Shown here: positions 33,489-44,132 of the stretch, piece after piece | How the letters are laid out: the number at the start of each line of letters is the position of its first letter | Position numbering within the stretch: position 1 is the first letter of the stretch | Notes under the pieces: generated by a model | Told to the model about the DNA's origin: nothing | What the model saw: the letters and a program-made list of their open reading frames with translations, nothing else | The model's database searches: none | Assembly: GCA_028532985.1 (NCBI GenBank) | Contig: JANCIK010000001.1 | Coordinates: 3,782,001 to 3,846,000 of the forward strand | Direction: 5' to 3' | DNA from: Stropharia rugosoannulata | Taxonomy: Eukaryota > Basidiomycota > Agaricomycetes > Agaricales > Strophariaceae | DNA length: 64,000 nucleotides | Translations under genes and position numbers: made by a program

Positions 33489-35093
33489 CTACATAGACTC
33501 CGGATCCGGTTTCCGCAGCCGGACTTCGAGAAGGAGACGCAGTGTATCGTCCACCACTGCACCACTGATAGGGGATGAGCATATGGATTAATCATTGAGG
33601 GGCATTGAGCTTACGAGTACTGTAAGCCCGCAAATGGAACCTTGTCTAGAGGCACAAGGATCTGATTTGCGGTGCCCCCATTCCGAGGGGACTCTAGCAT
33701 CTGCTTCGACTTCAATGGCAGGGCACCTAAAATAGATTGTTAATTTATGCTGGATAAGAGTCTTAAAAATTGTGTACTGACTGCCTCCAACGACTTTATC
33801 TTCTCCACCCTTGACCGCGCGATCGACAAGGAACAGCTCTGCATCAACCCACGTCGGCGGGCTTGGCTCCTGCAGAGAAAGAGCTACACACCACGTCCCT
33901 GGAAGGGGACCACGCCACGCCGCAGCGTCGTCAGGAGTTATTAGCAGCGTAAAGCGCCATATCCGGTCTGGAAAATGTCAGGAGCTCGTAACATAAGTTC
34001 GAAGCGCTAGAAGCTACGCACTCCGTGCAATAAATTCCAAGTCGATCTCCCTCTTCACCATCATCCGTGTGTGGTACCCCACCAATTTTATTTTGGCCGA
34101 GAACTTGCCATCTGCGGATGCACCCCGTTCATGGGACACAGTGATGTCGTCCCCGCCTCTCGAGCTCAAAATCATCGCATCCATGCTCGAGCTAAGAGAA
34201 GATCCAGACTGCAAAAATGGGAGCAAGCGGCGGTACATGTTCTGGTCCGAGGCTGCGAGACAAGCAAGGCGAAGTTCGTGCGCTGTCTCTGAATGCAGCG
34301 ACGACGCTGGGATATACGAGAGCATAGCGGTGATCAAATCCTTCTCTCCGTCCGCATCACTCTCTACATCCGCCTCAGCAGACGATCCCTCCCCCGCTAT
34401 CCGCCGAGGCCTCTTCACAATGGCCCAATACACCGGCGAGTGCCCCTCGACCGATTTGTCCTGCAACATCTCTGCAAACGGGACTGCATGGACACGGCAC
34501 ACTTCCGCACAGCTTGCAAGGACGCCGAGCGCGGCGGTGTTGCTGCCCTGGTCATTCGAGTCTCGCACGAGGTCAGAGATGAGCAACGAGACCGTCGTTC
34601 GCACTTCCGCCTGTGTGCGCGCAGACGGCGCTGTGCTCCCTGGGTGCGCCTTTGATGACGTTGGGTGGGCGCTCCCTGGGATGGGCGGAAGCACAGGCGC
34701 CGGGCCGGGTGTTGAGGAGGAGTTGGAGGAGGAGGTAAACGAGAACCAGCTTTTCTTGGCCTTTAATGAGTTCACAGACGAAACAGAAGAGGTGCTGGCA
34801 GAGCGTTTGTGTGGCCGTGCAGGGGGTGCGACGCGTGAGAGAGGAGGTGTAGTAGTCGGTTGCGATGTATGCTGCGGCTGGTGTTGGTTCTGGGTCTGTG
34901 GCTGCGGCACAGGCGAATTCGGAAGCATGATAGCCTGCTGGTCGTCATCTGGGGATGAGTCGTTGATACTGGCTAGCAAAGTGACGGTCGCTGCTATGGT
35001 ATCATAGGGTGGAGGCTGGTCGCTGGGTATAGTTTTGCGCTGTGATAAAGGGAGGTCCTCGTTTGATGCATTCTTTTCGTTTTCCGACGACAT
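33489..35093 (-). CDS. PPPY-containing protein with ankyrin-like middle and conserved C-terminal domain
   Basis: Exon 1 starts at 35093 (MSSENEKNASNEDLPLS), and splicing at about 34018 joins EFIAR to NRIWRFTLLITPDDAAAW. Two further introns lead to ALPLKSKQMLESPRNGG, then GAVVDDTLRLLLEVRLR and a stop at 33489. The N-terminus is disordered, with QPPPYDT, Gln/Pro-rich and Ser-rich runs. The middle, with HSPVYWAIVKRPR and helical repeats, resembles ankyrin-type solenoid repeats. The C-terminal part (GPLPGTWCVALSLQEPSPP) looks like a beta-sandwich, perhaps MATH-like. I recall similar uncharacterised proteins in mushrooms but cannot name the family. The 3' exons are outside any long frame and rest on splice phase. 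Confidence 0.62.
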
Positions 35094-35373
35094 TGTACAG
35101 ATATATGGAGGATGAACATTTAGATTGCGATATGTGCGATGGGAAGTGTCCCCGGTGGCGGTGTCAATAACCCGAAATCACGGCATCGATAGGCTGATAT
35201 ATAAAAAACAAATAAGCGAGCCTATTAATTCAATATGATACTACTAAGTAGGAGAAGAAGTTATTTGAACAAGTCTGTGTGAGCATCGTCAGGTGCACGA
35301 CGTCTCGGTGTGATCGACGACTACTACATAACAGAGCGCTCCTGGTCACTGAGGTTTTCACCATTTTACGTGC

Positions 35374-35571
35374 TCTAATCACACTACTGCCGTACCCAAA
35401 CAGCTGAACCTTGAGGATCGGGAGCAGCACGAGGATGTGCTGCCAAAGGTACTGATTCGAGAGTTTGAATCAATAGAGATCATGCAGAGTGGCCCATTAG
35501 GCGCGATGCGCGACCTTTCGGAGACAGAACGAGAACACGAGTGCATGGAGGCTAAAGCGCTTAAAGGGTAA
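35374..35571 (+). pseudogene. orphan coding-like fragment
   Basis: About 65 codons on the plus strand without a start, ending at TAA 35569-35571, have protein-like composition (acidic and basic helix with DREQHEDVLPKVLIREF and LSETEREHECMEAKALK). No ATG or partner exon is visible. It could be the last exon of a decayed gene or part of the adjacent recombinase element. Family not recognised. Confidence 0.3.
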
Positions 35572-35643
35572 TTGTAGGAGTAGATGCAGCGTGGGAGGAT
35601 GTGTGAAGAACGTGTTGTAAAAAGGTACAAAAAATGTACCGCG

Positions 35644-36310
35644 TTATTTGAAGCGGTCTGTCGTCTGCGGATGGCCTAGAAGAATTGCAGCGAGAAGAGC
35701 AGGGTGCTTGCGTATGTATGCTTCTCAGGTAGCAGACTTCCAGCGACCCATTGCCTGGACCAGCAAAGGCAAAACTCCCATTGAAGCCAAGAAAGTTGCA
35801 CCCCCAGGGCGCAGAGAGTGACCCGATGAACCCTCCGGGAAGTATTGCTTGAGAAGGCGAACAAACCAGCGGCGGTATGGAATAGAGCCGTCTTCTGTCA
35901 ACCAGAGCTCTGGGCTGTAAGGAAAAAGCATGTCGCGGGAGGAAATATAAGATTTCACTGCAGATCTATAAGCTTCGCCCGCAATGGAGGAGTGTATGAG
36001 AACCTTGGACAGAATCATGTATAACCACCTTGTGGTAGTCCTGCAACTTCTTCTTATCAGGCCAAACAAACTCCCCCGAGCGAAGGAGAGCATGGAATGC
36101 TGTATGACAGAGGGCCAAGAATATCTTCAAGTCGTGGTGAACATTACGGGTACTGCGCGACGCTTTGTCACTCCGAGAAGGGCGTGGCGAACCATGGAAG
36201 TCTTGCGGACAGTTCTTACATCTGGGAAAAAAGGCTCCAGCCAGCCACAGACCCCCGATAGATAAGATGTAATGTGATGCATATACCACGATTCAGCAAC
36301 AGGGTGCAAT
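35644..36310 (-). pseudogene. Crypton-like tyrosine recombinase relic
   Basis: Three minus-strand segments in shifting frames read as one tyrosine-recombinase domain. First comes YLSGVCGWLEPFFPDVRTVR, the core-binding part. Next is ALCHTAFHALLRSGEFVW, the first catalytic Arg region. Then HSLRPGGATFLASMGV and AMGRWKSAT hold the second Arg and the region before the nucleophile. Just after that an in-frame TGA (35727-35725) interrupts, and AYIRKHPALLAAILLG follows, so the nucleophile Tyr lies beyond the stop. At least two frameshifts separate the segments. Fungal Cryptons are DNA transposons that use this recombinase; in this family I expect no terminal inverted repeats. No intact copy is present here. 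Confidence 0.72.
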
Positions 36311-36842
36311 TCAATTTTCTGGTCATCGAGCCTATCTCGTCTTCAGTGTTAGTCAATAGACTAATTTTTGATGAAATGCACTGCTTTCAACTTACTCGGA
36401 CGAGAACTGCGGTATAATCATGTTAATTAACGATTTTGGTGGAATGCGGTGAGAAGCGCGTCGCAACCTAATCAAACCTTACTAACCTGGCTGGCGGGCG
36501 GGAAGTCCCTGCGAATTCAACGCTTCTCAGGGTGGTCTCTGATATGTGTTCACGGGACATGGACAAGTGATGTAGTCTACATTATGTAGCTGCTGGAATC
36601 TTTCGTCACACTAGCAGCCTAAAACGCAGACAACAGGAGCAGAGGCAACTGTGGTGGTGGTGCGCAAGAACGATATGCCTGTCAATCGCAAGTCAAATCG
36701 CGTCAACATTGCGTCGGCGTGCCCGTAACGCATCATGGGCGCAGTGACGCCATACGCGGCCCGCGCGACGTATAAGAGCATACAAGTATCATGATTATCT
36801 CTCTGCAACGTACTACGACCTACTGCGACTTTCCAGCACAAC
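36311..36842. promoter_or_regulatory. upstream region of the aldo-keto reductase gene
   Basis: About 530 bases between the recombinase relic and the reductase ATG. No distinct promoter element is assigned. Confidence 0.3.
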
Positions 36843-37921
36843 ATGCCGATTTCCACCATCCCTCTTCTAGACGGTACCTCCATCCCCTGGCTTGGATGGG
36901 GTAACGGAACGGGCAACGCCCAGAAAAACCCCGTCGAGTGCGGTAAGGCAGCTCTCGCAAACGGGATCAACCACATCGACACTGCACAGGTCTATACCAC
37001 CGAACCCCAGACCGGCGAGGCTATCCGAAGCTCAGACGTCAAGCGGGAGGATATCTACGTTACATCGAAGTGTGCGCCAAGTTTCCTCGATGTTATGTGC
37101 AATACTGACGATCACGCCGCAGTATGGGGCACCCCTATTCCTCTTGCCTCCGTGCGCGAGTCCGTTCAAAAGTCGCTCGACGCACTGGGCTTTGTTCCCG
37201 ACCTTTACTTGGTCCACAACCCGTATATCGCTGCCCCAGGCGAACTTCAGGCCCTCTGGCGCACCTTTGAGGAACTGAAGGACGAGGGCAAGTTGAAGAG
37301 CATCGGAGTGAGCAACTTCCGCGTGCAAGATCTCGAAGAGGTCTTGAAGATCGCAAAGTACAAGCCAGTAGTGAACCAGGTCCGTACCCCATTCATCGCG
37401 TTGATCCGACATTCCGCATAACAATGATGACGCACCGCTAGATCGAATACCATCCCTACACGCTCGCGCACTTGAAGCCTGTGCTCGCACTGCAAGCGAA
37501 ACACGGCATCGTCACTGAGTCGTACGGCACCCTTACGCCCACCATCCGCCACCCGACCGGTGGACCGCTCAAGCCCGTCTTGGAGCGCATCGCGGCGCGC
37601 ATCAACGCCGCCGGGTCGCACAGTGTGGAGCTGGACCCTAGCGCTGTTCTCCTTCTATGGGCGCGCGCTAAGGGCGTCGTCGTGGTCACCGCCAGTGGAA
37701 GCGTCGAGCGCATCGCCTGGCTCGGAAAGATCGCAGCGCTGCCTGAAGGCCTGTTGACGGACGCCGAGGTGGATGAAGTCGACAAAGTCGGAAAGACTGT
37801 ACATTTCAGGCATTATGTGAGTGACAAGACGGTGAAAATATCTAGGATAATCCTGTTGATTCTTTTCTAGACAGAGCACATGGAGAAAGACTTCCCTCTT
37901 CCGAATCTCCCCAGCCAGTGA
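36843..37921 (+). CDS. aldo-keto reductase
   Basis: Exons 36843-37379, 37442-37816 and 37871-37921, all in phase 0, give 320 residues, the usual length. The catalytic tetrad is readable: Asp and Tyr in HIDTAQVYTTEP, Lys in DIYVTSK and His in DLYLVHNPYI. The signature SIGVSNFRVQDLEEVL is present, and NQIEYHPYT is restored across the second exon junction. The C-terminal VVVVTASGSVERI corresponds to the NADPH-binding strand, with Thr-Ala where many members have Ile-Pro-Lys. The enzyme would reduce carbonyls with NADPH; the substrate is unknown. After YVTSK a 17-residue stretch rich in small and polar residues looks like a retained intron, but no splice pair keeps frame. Confidence 0.9.
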
Positions 37922-39113
37922 TCGGTTTATTGTCCATTAGTGATTAGTGCAGAAAAGGGAGACGAGATTGTAAGGTAGACAAAAGGTAGATGTAAAATTC
38001 TGTATCAATTCCAAACGTCTTCAATCGTATATGAAGCAACCGTTGAAATATCTGCTTTCAACACGGAACGTGTTAAATAACCACCTTTCAAGGTGCGACT
38101 TGTCCTTTTATTATGCCTGGATTGTCTACCCGGCCAGATGGAAAGTTTCCGTCCTAATATTTACCTCTCTCATGCTCGGCAACTGCTAATGCAAATGAGT
38201 GATGATCGATGACTAGTGATTTGGACCTGAAACAGCGTCAGAAGAAGTAGTAAGAACTGTCGTTACCTGTCGGAAAGAAGGTGTGTAGTAGGAGCAGAAG
38301 TCAAGGACGCCAGGGACTGTTGTCCTCATTGAAGTTGGCTTTTGATTGGCTCGGATCTGTTGGTACCGTTCGTTGGTCCGTGGGATGATTTCAAGTTATG
38401 TAAACGACACGCAAACGACACGCGACACTGTTGGTCCATCGCTTCCGAGTAGTAAATCAAACTTTATCCAACCTTTATCTTTGCTTTATCGTTACCGTTT
38501 TCTTCATTTTTTACACCCCTTTCTTGATACTTATCTCGCCGATGTCATTGTCTCTCCTTAATTTTTCCCAGATCGCATATACCCCTGTGATTACAATTTA
38601 CTTCCGAGTCCATTCACCTTTCATCCAACTGGAAGAGCGAACAGCGACTACAGCTGCCAGTTGGGTTGGATATACTCAGAGAAATACTACTGTCCGGAAG
38701 GAATTCAATACAACAGACCCCACTCAGTTAATTAATGCTCGCCCTTAAAACTAGTAGGCCCCACGGGGTAGTAGAGAATGTAAGCTACCCCAACATTCCC
38801 CATATTCAGTCACTACGCAACAATACAAGGTTCATACCAAGCCCTAGCCGCAACGCTTCAGCTTCGTCTATTAACCTGAAATTTAGTGCGATGCTTATCT
38901 GTCGTTCTCGTAGGTCCTCTGTATCAATTTATATGTGCCGCTCAGGTCCAGGGCTGATGAAGATACGACCTCATCTTGTTCATCTGTTCTATCTGACATG
39001 CACTATGTAGACGCGAGGTATTTAAGCCTTTCCATTACTTCCATACTCGTTGTTCTGCTCAGTGGTTCTACCTCTCGTTGGATTATCCCCACAATCGCAT
39101 CACAATTCTTGAC
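37922..39113. other. 1.2-kb intergenic region
   Basis: No supported gene. Short plus-strand frames at 38346-39010 show no motif and no consistent splicing. The 3' half should include the promoter of the first tandem membrane-protein gene. Confidence 0.4.
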
Positions 39114-40598
39114 ATGCCGAGCGGTGTATGCGAAATTGCAACGAATAGGCCGTTCGAAGCCTCAGTAGTTGTGGCTACAGCATCACTGGTCCGTTCACAG
39201 TCACACCCTTTTTGCCTAAGCTAATGTCGTTTCTCATCAAGATTGAGATGCTTCTATATGGTACGCTATCATCTATTTTCATAGCTAACGCTGTAATGCT
39301 GACAATGCTTCACTACTAGGACAACATTTGACACTGTTTCTTATTTGCGTTCTCCTATGCTGGAAACGCATATTTACCCAGTGGCCAATTTTGCTACCAG
39401 CAGTTCTGTTGTTCACAGTGTCTTGTGTGGACGTCTCCTTCACATTTTACAGCACTTTGTCTACTTTGCGAAACATCACCACCCTTGATAACTGTATTTC
39501 TATTACGACGAAGCTGATTCAAGTCAAGAATACGCTTTTTGTGGCATCCAAGTAAGTCCTCATTAGAAATCTAACTTTTCCAACCGTCTAAATGTGTGTT
39601 TATTGAGCTGTATCGCCGAGCTTACATTGGTACGTTTCTTGGTTGCTTGCCTCAGAGCTCTTTTATAATCTTCGACAAGTTATATCGGTGCTATGTTGTT
39701 TGGGATCGGCTCAGATATATCTTAGTTTGCTCTGCATTTGTCGTAGCTGATACAGGTAAGAGCTCATGCTTGATCTTACAAACGGCGTACACTGATCAAT
39801 CTATATCCAGCGTGGGGTCTTGTTGGAATGGGACCAACATTATTGTATACCCGTTCCAGCAAAATTAGCCAAATCTATGTCTGGAATCTATTCGCCATCA
39901 ACATACTGATGACCTTGCTTACTGGTTTGGAGTCTCTCAAATTAAACAAGTCTTGTATGCTGATAACAATTTTTATCAGTGATACGCATACTCTGGATAT
40001 CCAATTTCTTTAGAAAAATGCTTGGACGCAAGCCAAGAGTAAAGACATATAGTACCGCCATCGCAATTCTGTAAGTGAGCGTACCTTGAACGCCTAAATC
40101 ACTGATTTTGACGGGTTATGGCACATCCCAAGAGTAGAGACTAGTGCTGTTTACGCAACATGCCTACTTATTTTCCTCGTTTGTCCCGCATCTAGTAAGA
40201 ACAAGGTAATTGGAAATTATCTATGACGTCGTGTACTCCCCTGAATTGTCAACCAAGATGTATACAGTGGCTGTCATTACTCGTATGGTGGTGAGTAAAC
40301 AGTTCTACAATCATAAAGCCCTCTTCTGTGTCTTAATGTACTATGCAACTCAAAGGGATTAATGCCGACTCTATTAATTGTCCAAGTCTGCTTAGGGAGC
40401 AGGGAGAAGACCAACGCTCCCACGACGCTATCCAGGTTTCAAGTTCGTACCCGTAAACGTGAATCTGTCGTGCCATACGACACATTATTAGCAAAATCAA
40501 TCAGTCGAAATGCAAATAACCCAATCGATACCATAGAAGAAGTGGATATAGGTGTTCATGACTCTGTAGAAAGTATGGAGCAGAATGTTTGCGTTTAA
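39114..40598 (+). CDS. multi-pass membrane protein, tandem copy 1 (subgroup 2)
   Basis: ATG at 39114 starts MPSGVCEIATNRPFEASVVV. Several short exons follow: IEMLLYG, then QHLTLFLICVLLCWKR and helices to NTLFVASN, CIAELTL, LYRCYVVWDRLRYILVCSAF, AWGLVGMGPTLLY, VIRILWISNFFRKML, VETSAVYATCLLIFLVC, MYTVAVITRMV, and GLMPTLLIVQVCLGS leading to a Ser/Thr-rich tail ending at 40598. All junctions keep phase. Exon structure matches the two following genes. About seven helices are visible, with the RCYxxW loop after the third or fourth. Function is unknown; it is a tandem family member of a basidiomycete-expanded group (DUF6534-like from memory). Confidence 0.75.
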
Positions 40599-41007
40599 GT
40601 AGTAATTTCCGCCTCCCTCGATCTGAATAAAGGAAGTGACCTATATGCTATGTGTCAAGATCGGTTGCTTCTATGTTTTAATTACATACGGCCTACGGAA
40701 CGCTTATGTATGTGTTTTCAAGCCCTAAGTAGGCTCGGATGTGGTCGCCTGAATTCGCCGATACGCACCGCACTCTGCTTGATTCCATATGCACTGTACT
40801 GTCATATATATGTAATCACCCCTACGTAGCCTTATGCAAGGCATATGCATAGCGTAATGTGATCCGTTCCTGTAGTCATCTGTCATGCCAAGTTGCGGCG
40901 TGCAGGGTTGGTAGAGAGGGGATCCAGCAAATGACAAATATCAGCTATATAAAGCCAATCAGTGTGTCTTAATACGCTCCTTGAATTTCTCGTTTTCCGC
41001 TCGTAAA
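40599..41007. promoter_or_regulatory. intergenic region between tandem copies 1 and 2
   Basis: About 410 bases without a gene. A TATA-like TATATAAAG lies at 40946-40954, about 55 bases before the ATG at 41008, and is followed at once by CCAAT. I cannot show that it is used. Confidence 0.35.
40946..40954 (+). promoter_or_regulatory. TATA-like box upstream of tandem copy 2
   Basis: TATATAAAG sits 54-62 bases upstream of the ATG of the second tandem membrane-protein gene. The distance is reasonable for a fungal core promoter with a short leader. Confidence 0.35.
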
Positions 41008-43366
41008 ATGCCTTACGGGACATGCAATCTAGCAACGACGGATCCACTCGAAGCTTCAGTTATTACCTTTACAGCAGGAATGGTGAGTCAAGAAAACATG
41101 GTTCTTGCGTAAAAGATGTAAATAACACTCTCAAATGCTTTTTGGAATGCCGCGTTTCCGCCTGTAGATTGAAATGCTTCTCTATGGTATTCCCATTACG
41201 TGCCGTGCCATTATATAAATTCTGACTGCATATTACCAGGATTACAGCTTGCACTTTTCTTTCTTTGCTTCTTTCTGTATCGAAAGCGGTATAATACCCA
41301 ATGGCCGATATTTTTGCCAGCTGTTGCCTTGTTTGTGATATCAACCGTCGACATTTCTTTGACGTTCCACAGGTCCATATTAGTCATACGAAATATCAAT
41401 GACCTCACCCGTTGCATGGACATTACTACGAAGATTATTCGCAGTAAAAACACAATGTTTGTGGTATCTAAGTAAGTGCAATCCGCGTCTTCAAAGGCTG
41501 CACGCATTAAATTGAACTTCTACATCTGATGCAGTTTCATCGCTGAGCTTACATTGGTATTTGAGTCATCCGATTTCTAAAGCTATTTTTAGTCTGACTT
41601 CAACGCGCTCTTAACAAAGTTGTACCGATGCTATATGGTATGGGATCGCCTTAAATATATTCTTATTTGTTCGGTATTTGTTCTAGCCGACACAAGTGCG
41701 TGGCATTAAATAGTAAACACAGTGTGCACTATACTATGTGCTGGCGGACCATCGTCATGATCATTAGTTCGTCAGTGTCACATCAAATCACACTTATTTT
41801 TAGAATGACGAACATGTGGTTCAATCTCCGACAGCTTGCTCATCGCTGTCTCGTCAAGAGGCTTTGAAAATGCCCTAGTCACAGTTAGTAAGAAGTATCA
41901 ATTAAACAATGTATATATTAGAGTATTAGACATGTCTATATACATATAAATAATCAACTAGTTTAATTAGAATAGCTATCAGTTGAATCATTATAAGGGT
42001 GATATAAAGCACTGTGGCTGTAAGAAGGAATTGGGAACTGTGGATAGTGATTATAATGATTAGTTGGTATCTGTACGTGATTATCCAGCTCTAAAGTGTT
42101 AGTGAGTATTGGCTCTTGTGCCAATCTTCGAGATTGACGTGAATTGTGATATAGACCAGAAAAGCGAGCATTCGTGATTAGTACTGCTTCATTATCTGAA
42201 ATATGTTGCTGAATACGGTTTGTGAGCTCTTGATTAGTACCATTTTTGGCAACTTTCAGCGCGCGTGCCAGGACGAGAGACGGGACGCGACTTTGTTTAA
42301 TGACACGTTGTTCACACGTACGCCGTAATGCCGTTTGAAACTCCGTTGTTCCGAGTCGGCAACTATGTGACGACGGAGTGACTGTCCTGCCAAAAAATAT
42401 CTCCCTCAAAACTCAACGATACGGCTCAAAAAAAGACAAACATGGTCTCTAAGGCTATTTGATGATATGTACAAAGTTTCAAGCAGGTAGAGAGAGTGGA
42501 GGCTGAGATATTCGAGGGTGACGAACTAGTGATCATGACGATGGTCTGCCAGTACATAGTATTGAAACGTTGCAAGTCTGCGGATTTGTTGGAATGGGCC
42601 CGACACTGCTGTACATGCACTCAAACAAGATCAGCCAGGTCTACATCTGGAATCTATTCGCCGTCAATATCTTAGTGACTGTACTCACAGGTTCGAAGTC
42701 GCCTCCAACAACTCAAGCTTTACAACTACTGATGATACACTAACAGTGATAAGAATAATTTGGATATCCCAGTTCCACAACGGTGTACTCCGAAATGCCC
42801 CCAACTGGAAGGTCGCTTCCACCTACCGCACTGCCGTTGCAATTTTGTAGGTATCGTAGTACAGTATAAATCAATCTCAAGGACTGACATGTGGCGTTTC
42901 AAACAGAGTAGAAACCAGTGTAATCTACTCGATATGTCTGGTCATTTTCCTCGTTTTCTCATCTTCGAATAAAAATAAAGTGAGGCCCTTATGCATGTCG
43001 CGGAAACGTCACTCTGATATGTTAGTTAAGGTGTACACTATAGCCGTTCTCATGCGTATGGTGGTGAGTTGGTCGTTGCATAGCTCTATCTACTATTTTA
43101 TAGTCTTACGGTTGTATGTGGCAAAGGGTATTATACCCACCCTTCTAGTTGTTCAAGCCAGTATTTGCAGCTGGGAAGCAAAGTCAACTGGTCCTGCAAC
43201 GTTGTCTAAGTTTCAAGTCGCCACTGGCCATCGAAGCTCCGCTGGCCTCCGTGATACCTCATTTATTGAGGATACTACTGATAGCCCCAGTGGACACATG
43301 GGAGAGTTTGATATTTCCTTACATGCCCTTCACAACGATGCGTTGACGATTGAAAGTCAGAAGTAA
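41008..43366 (+). CDS. multi-pass membrane protein, tandem copy 2, with a transposon inside one intron
   Basis: ATG at 41008 starts MPYGTCNLATTDPLEASV and repeats the exon plan of the neighbours: IEMLLYG, LQLALFFLCFFLYRKR, FIAELTL, and LYRCYMVWDRLKYILICSVF. The exon ending ...ADT is followed by a GTGCGT donor at 41696. The next exon, at 42577 (CGFVGMGPTLLYMHSNK), keeps phase, so this intron is 881 nt against about 60 in the paralogues. It contains the inverted-repeat element at 41731-42562. Later exons give VIRIIWISQF, VETSVIYSICLVIFLVF, VYTIAVLMRMV and GIIPTLLVVQASICS, with a stop at 43366. All coding blocks are present, so the gene can still encode a full protein if the long intron is spliced. 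Confidence 0.72.
41731..42562. mobile_element. 832-bp DNA element with 44-bp terminal inverted repeats
   Basis: The left end (41731-41774) begins ATACTATGTGCTGGCGGACC. The right end (42519-42562), read on the minus strand, begins ATACTATGTACTGGCAGACC. The 44-bp ends differ at three positions, all transitions. Inside both, CATCGTCATGATCA is identical. The outermost bases TA could be a TA target duplication (Tc1/mariner-like) or part of the repeat. The element sits in an intron of a membrane-protein gene and carries one antisense open frame. No transposase is present, so it is non-autonomous. Confidence 0.8.
41963..42409 (-). CDS. SAP-like protein encoded inside the inverted-repeat element
   Basis: A 148-codon frame lies wholly between the inverted repeats, antisense to the host gene. 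Residues about 40-75 contain VPSLVLARALKVAKNGTNQE then LTNRIQQHI. This is the spacing of a SAP DNA-binding motif (hydrophobic, helix, Gly-Thr-x-x-x-Leu, helix). The tail is rich in Tyr, His, Asn and Ser and looks disordered. SAP motifs occur in several chromatin and transposon proteins. It could be a remnant of a longer transposon protein or captured sequence. Function is inference. Confidence 0.45.
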   Translation of the reverse strand: MREIFFGRTVTPSSHSCRLGTTEFQTALRRTCEQRVIKQSRVPSLVLARALKVAKNGTNQELTNRIQQHISDNEAVLITNARFSGLYHNSRQSRRLAQEPILTNTLELDNHVQIPTNHYNHYPQFPIPSYSHSALYHPYNDSTDSYSN

Positions 43367-44132
43367 TACTTAGTACTTAGAAGGTCTGGGGAGTCCAGTT
43401 GGTTTGCAACATCTTCGTATTTATTCTGCTACACTGAATATCATAACGTTGGAATATATTAAATAGTACAATCATACAGTTCTATGAGACACACAGCTCT
43501 GCCATTCTACAAATTTTAACGAAGAATCAACAATGAGTACTTGAGTATCAATATTTCAATACCCACGATGCCTGAGCGGCATGGTAGCTATGTACACTCC
43601 GCCACCGGCGCTTGCCGGTTGACGTTGAACGTTGAACATCGACGGATTCTTTCAAAGAACCCGTCAATGCTTCTTTGACTGCCGCAACTTGACTGTGTAT
43701 CAACTGTGTATATACATAAGTACCGTATGCTCTCTCATGTCACGGTGAGCTGAACGGACTACGAATGGGACGTCTGGACACTTTGCTGGCTCTGATTAAG
43801 AAGAATATTTTTGTTTAAGCTTCAAGCTTCACCGCTCAGCGCTCAGCCTACCAATGTAGAGTACATAGGTTTCAGCTTACCGTCGGTGTCCGGTGATACA
43901 TTATACAGAGTCTATTACTTTGGGTGACACTTACGAAATGTTTCCATAGATTCCATAGATTTCACCTGTCATACAATTCAATAGTGTGACACAGGGATGA
44001 TGTCGATGAGGAACAACTTAGGGGAACGATCGTTTGGTCATTTTTACCAAGCCATCCGAGGCATATAAGTCTCGGCGCTTGTATTGCTAGTCCGAGTCTG
44101 TTTTCCCTTCCAGACAAACCCCCACTCTTAAA
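43367..44132. other. intergenic region with two compact hairpins
   Basis: About 770 bases between tandem copies 2 and 3 with no supported gene. Two adjacent near-perfect inverted repeats at 43604-43665 are listed separately. A TATAAG-like sequence near 44065 may belong to the copy 3 promoter. Confidence 0.4.
43604..43665. repeat. two adjacent short inverted repeats
   Basis: ACCGGC and GCCGGT flank a 4-base loop at 43604-43619. GACGGATTCTTT and AAAGAACCCGTC, pairing 11 of 12, flank a single base at 43641-43665. Both could fold as hairpins in RNA or cruciforms in DNA. Role unknown. Confidence 0.6.

Noticed and set aside
41667..41867. Plus-strand 66-residue frame starting in tandem copy 2
   Set aside because: It runs from a coding exon into the intron and the left inverted repeat; it is not a gene.
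42426..42620. Minus-strand 64-residue frame at the right end of the 832-bp element
   Set aside because: It reads through the right inverted repeat into an exon of the host gene on the other strand; coincidence.
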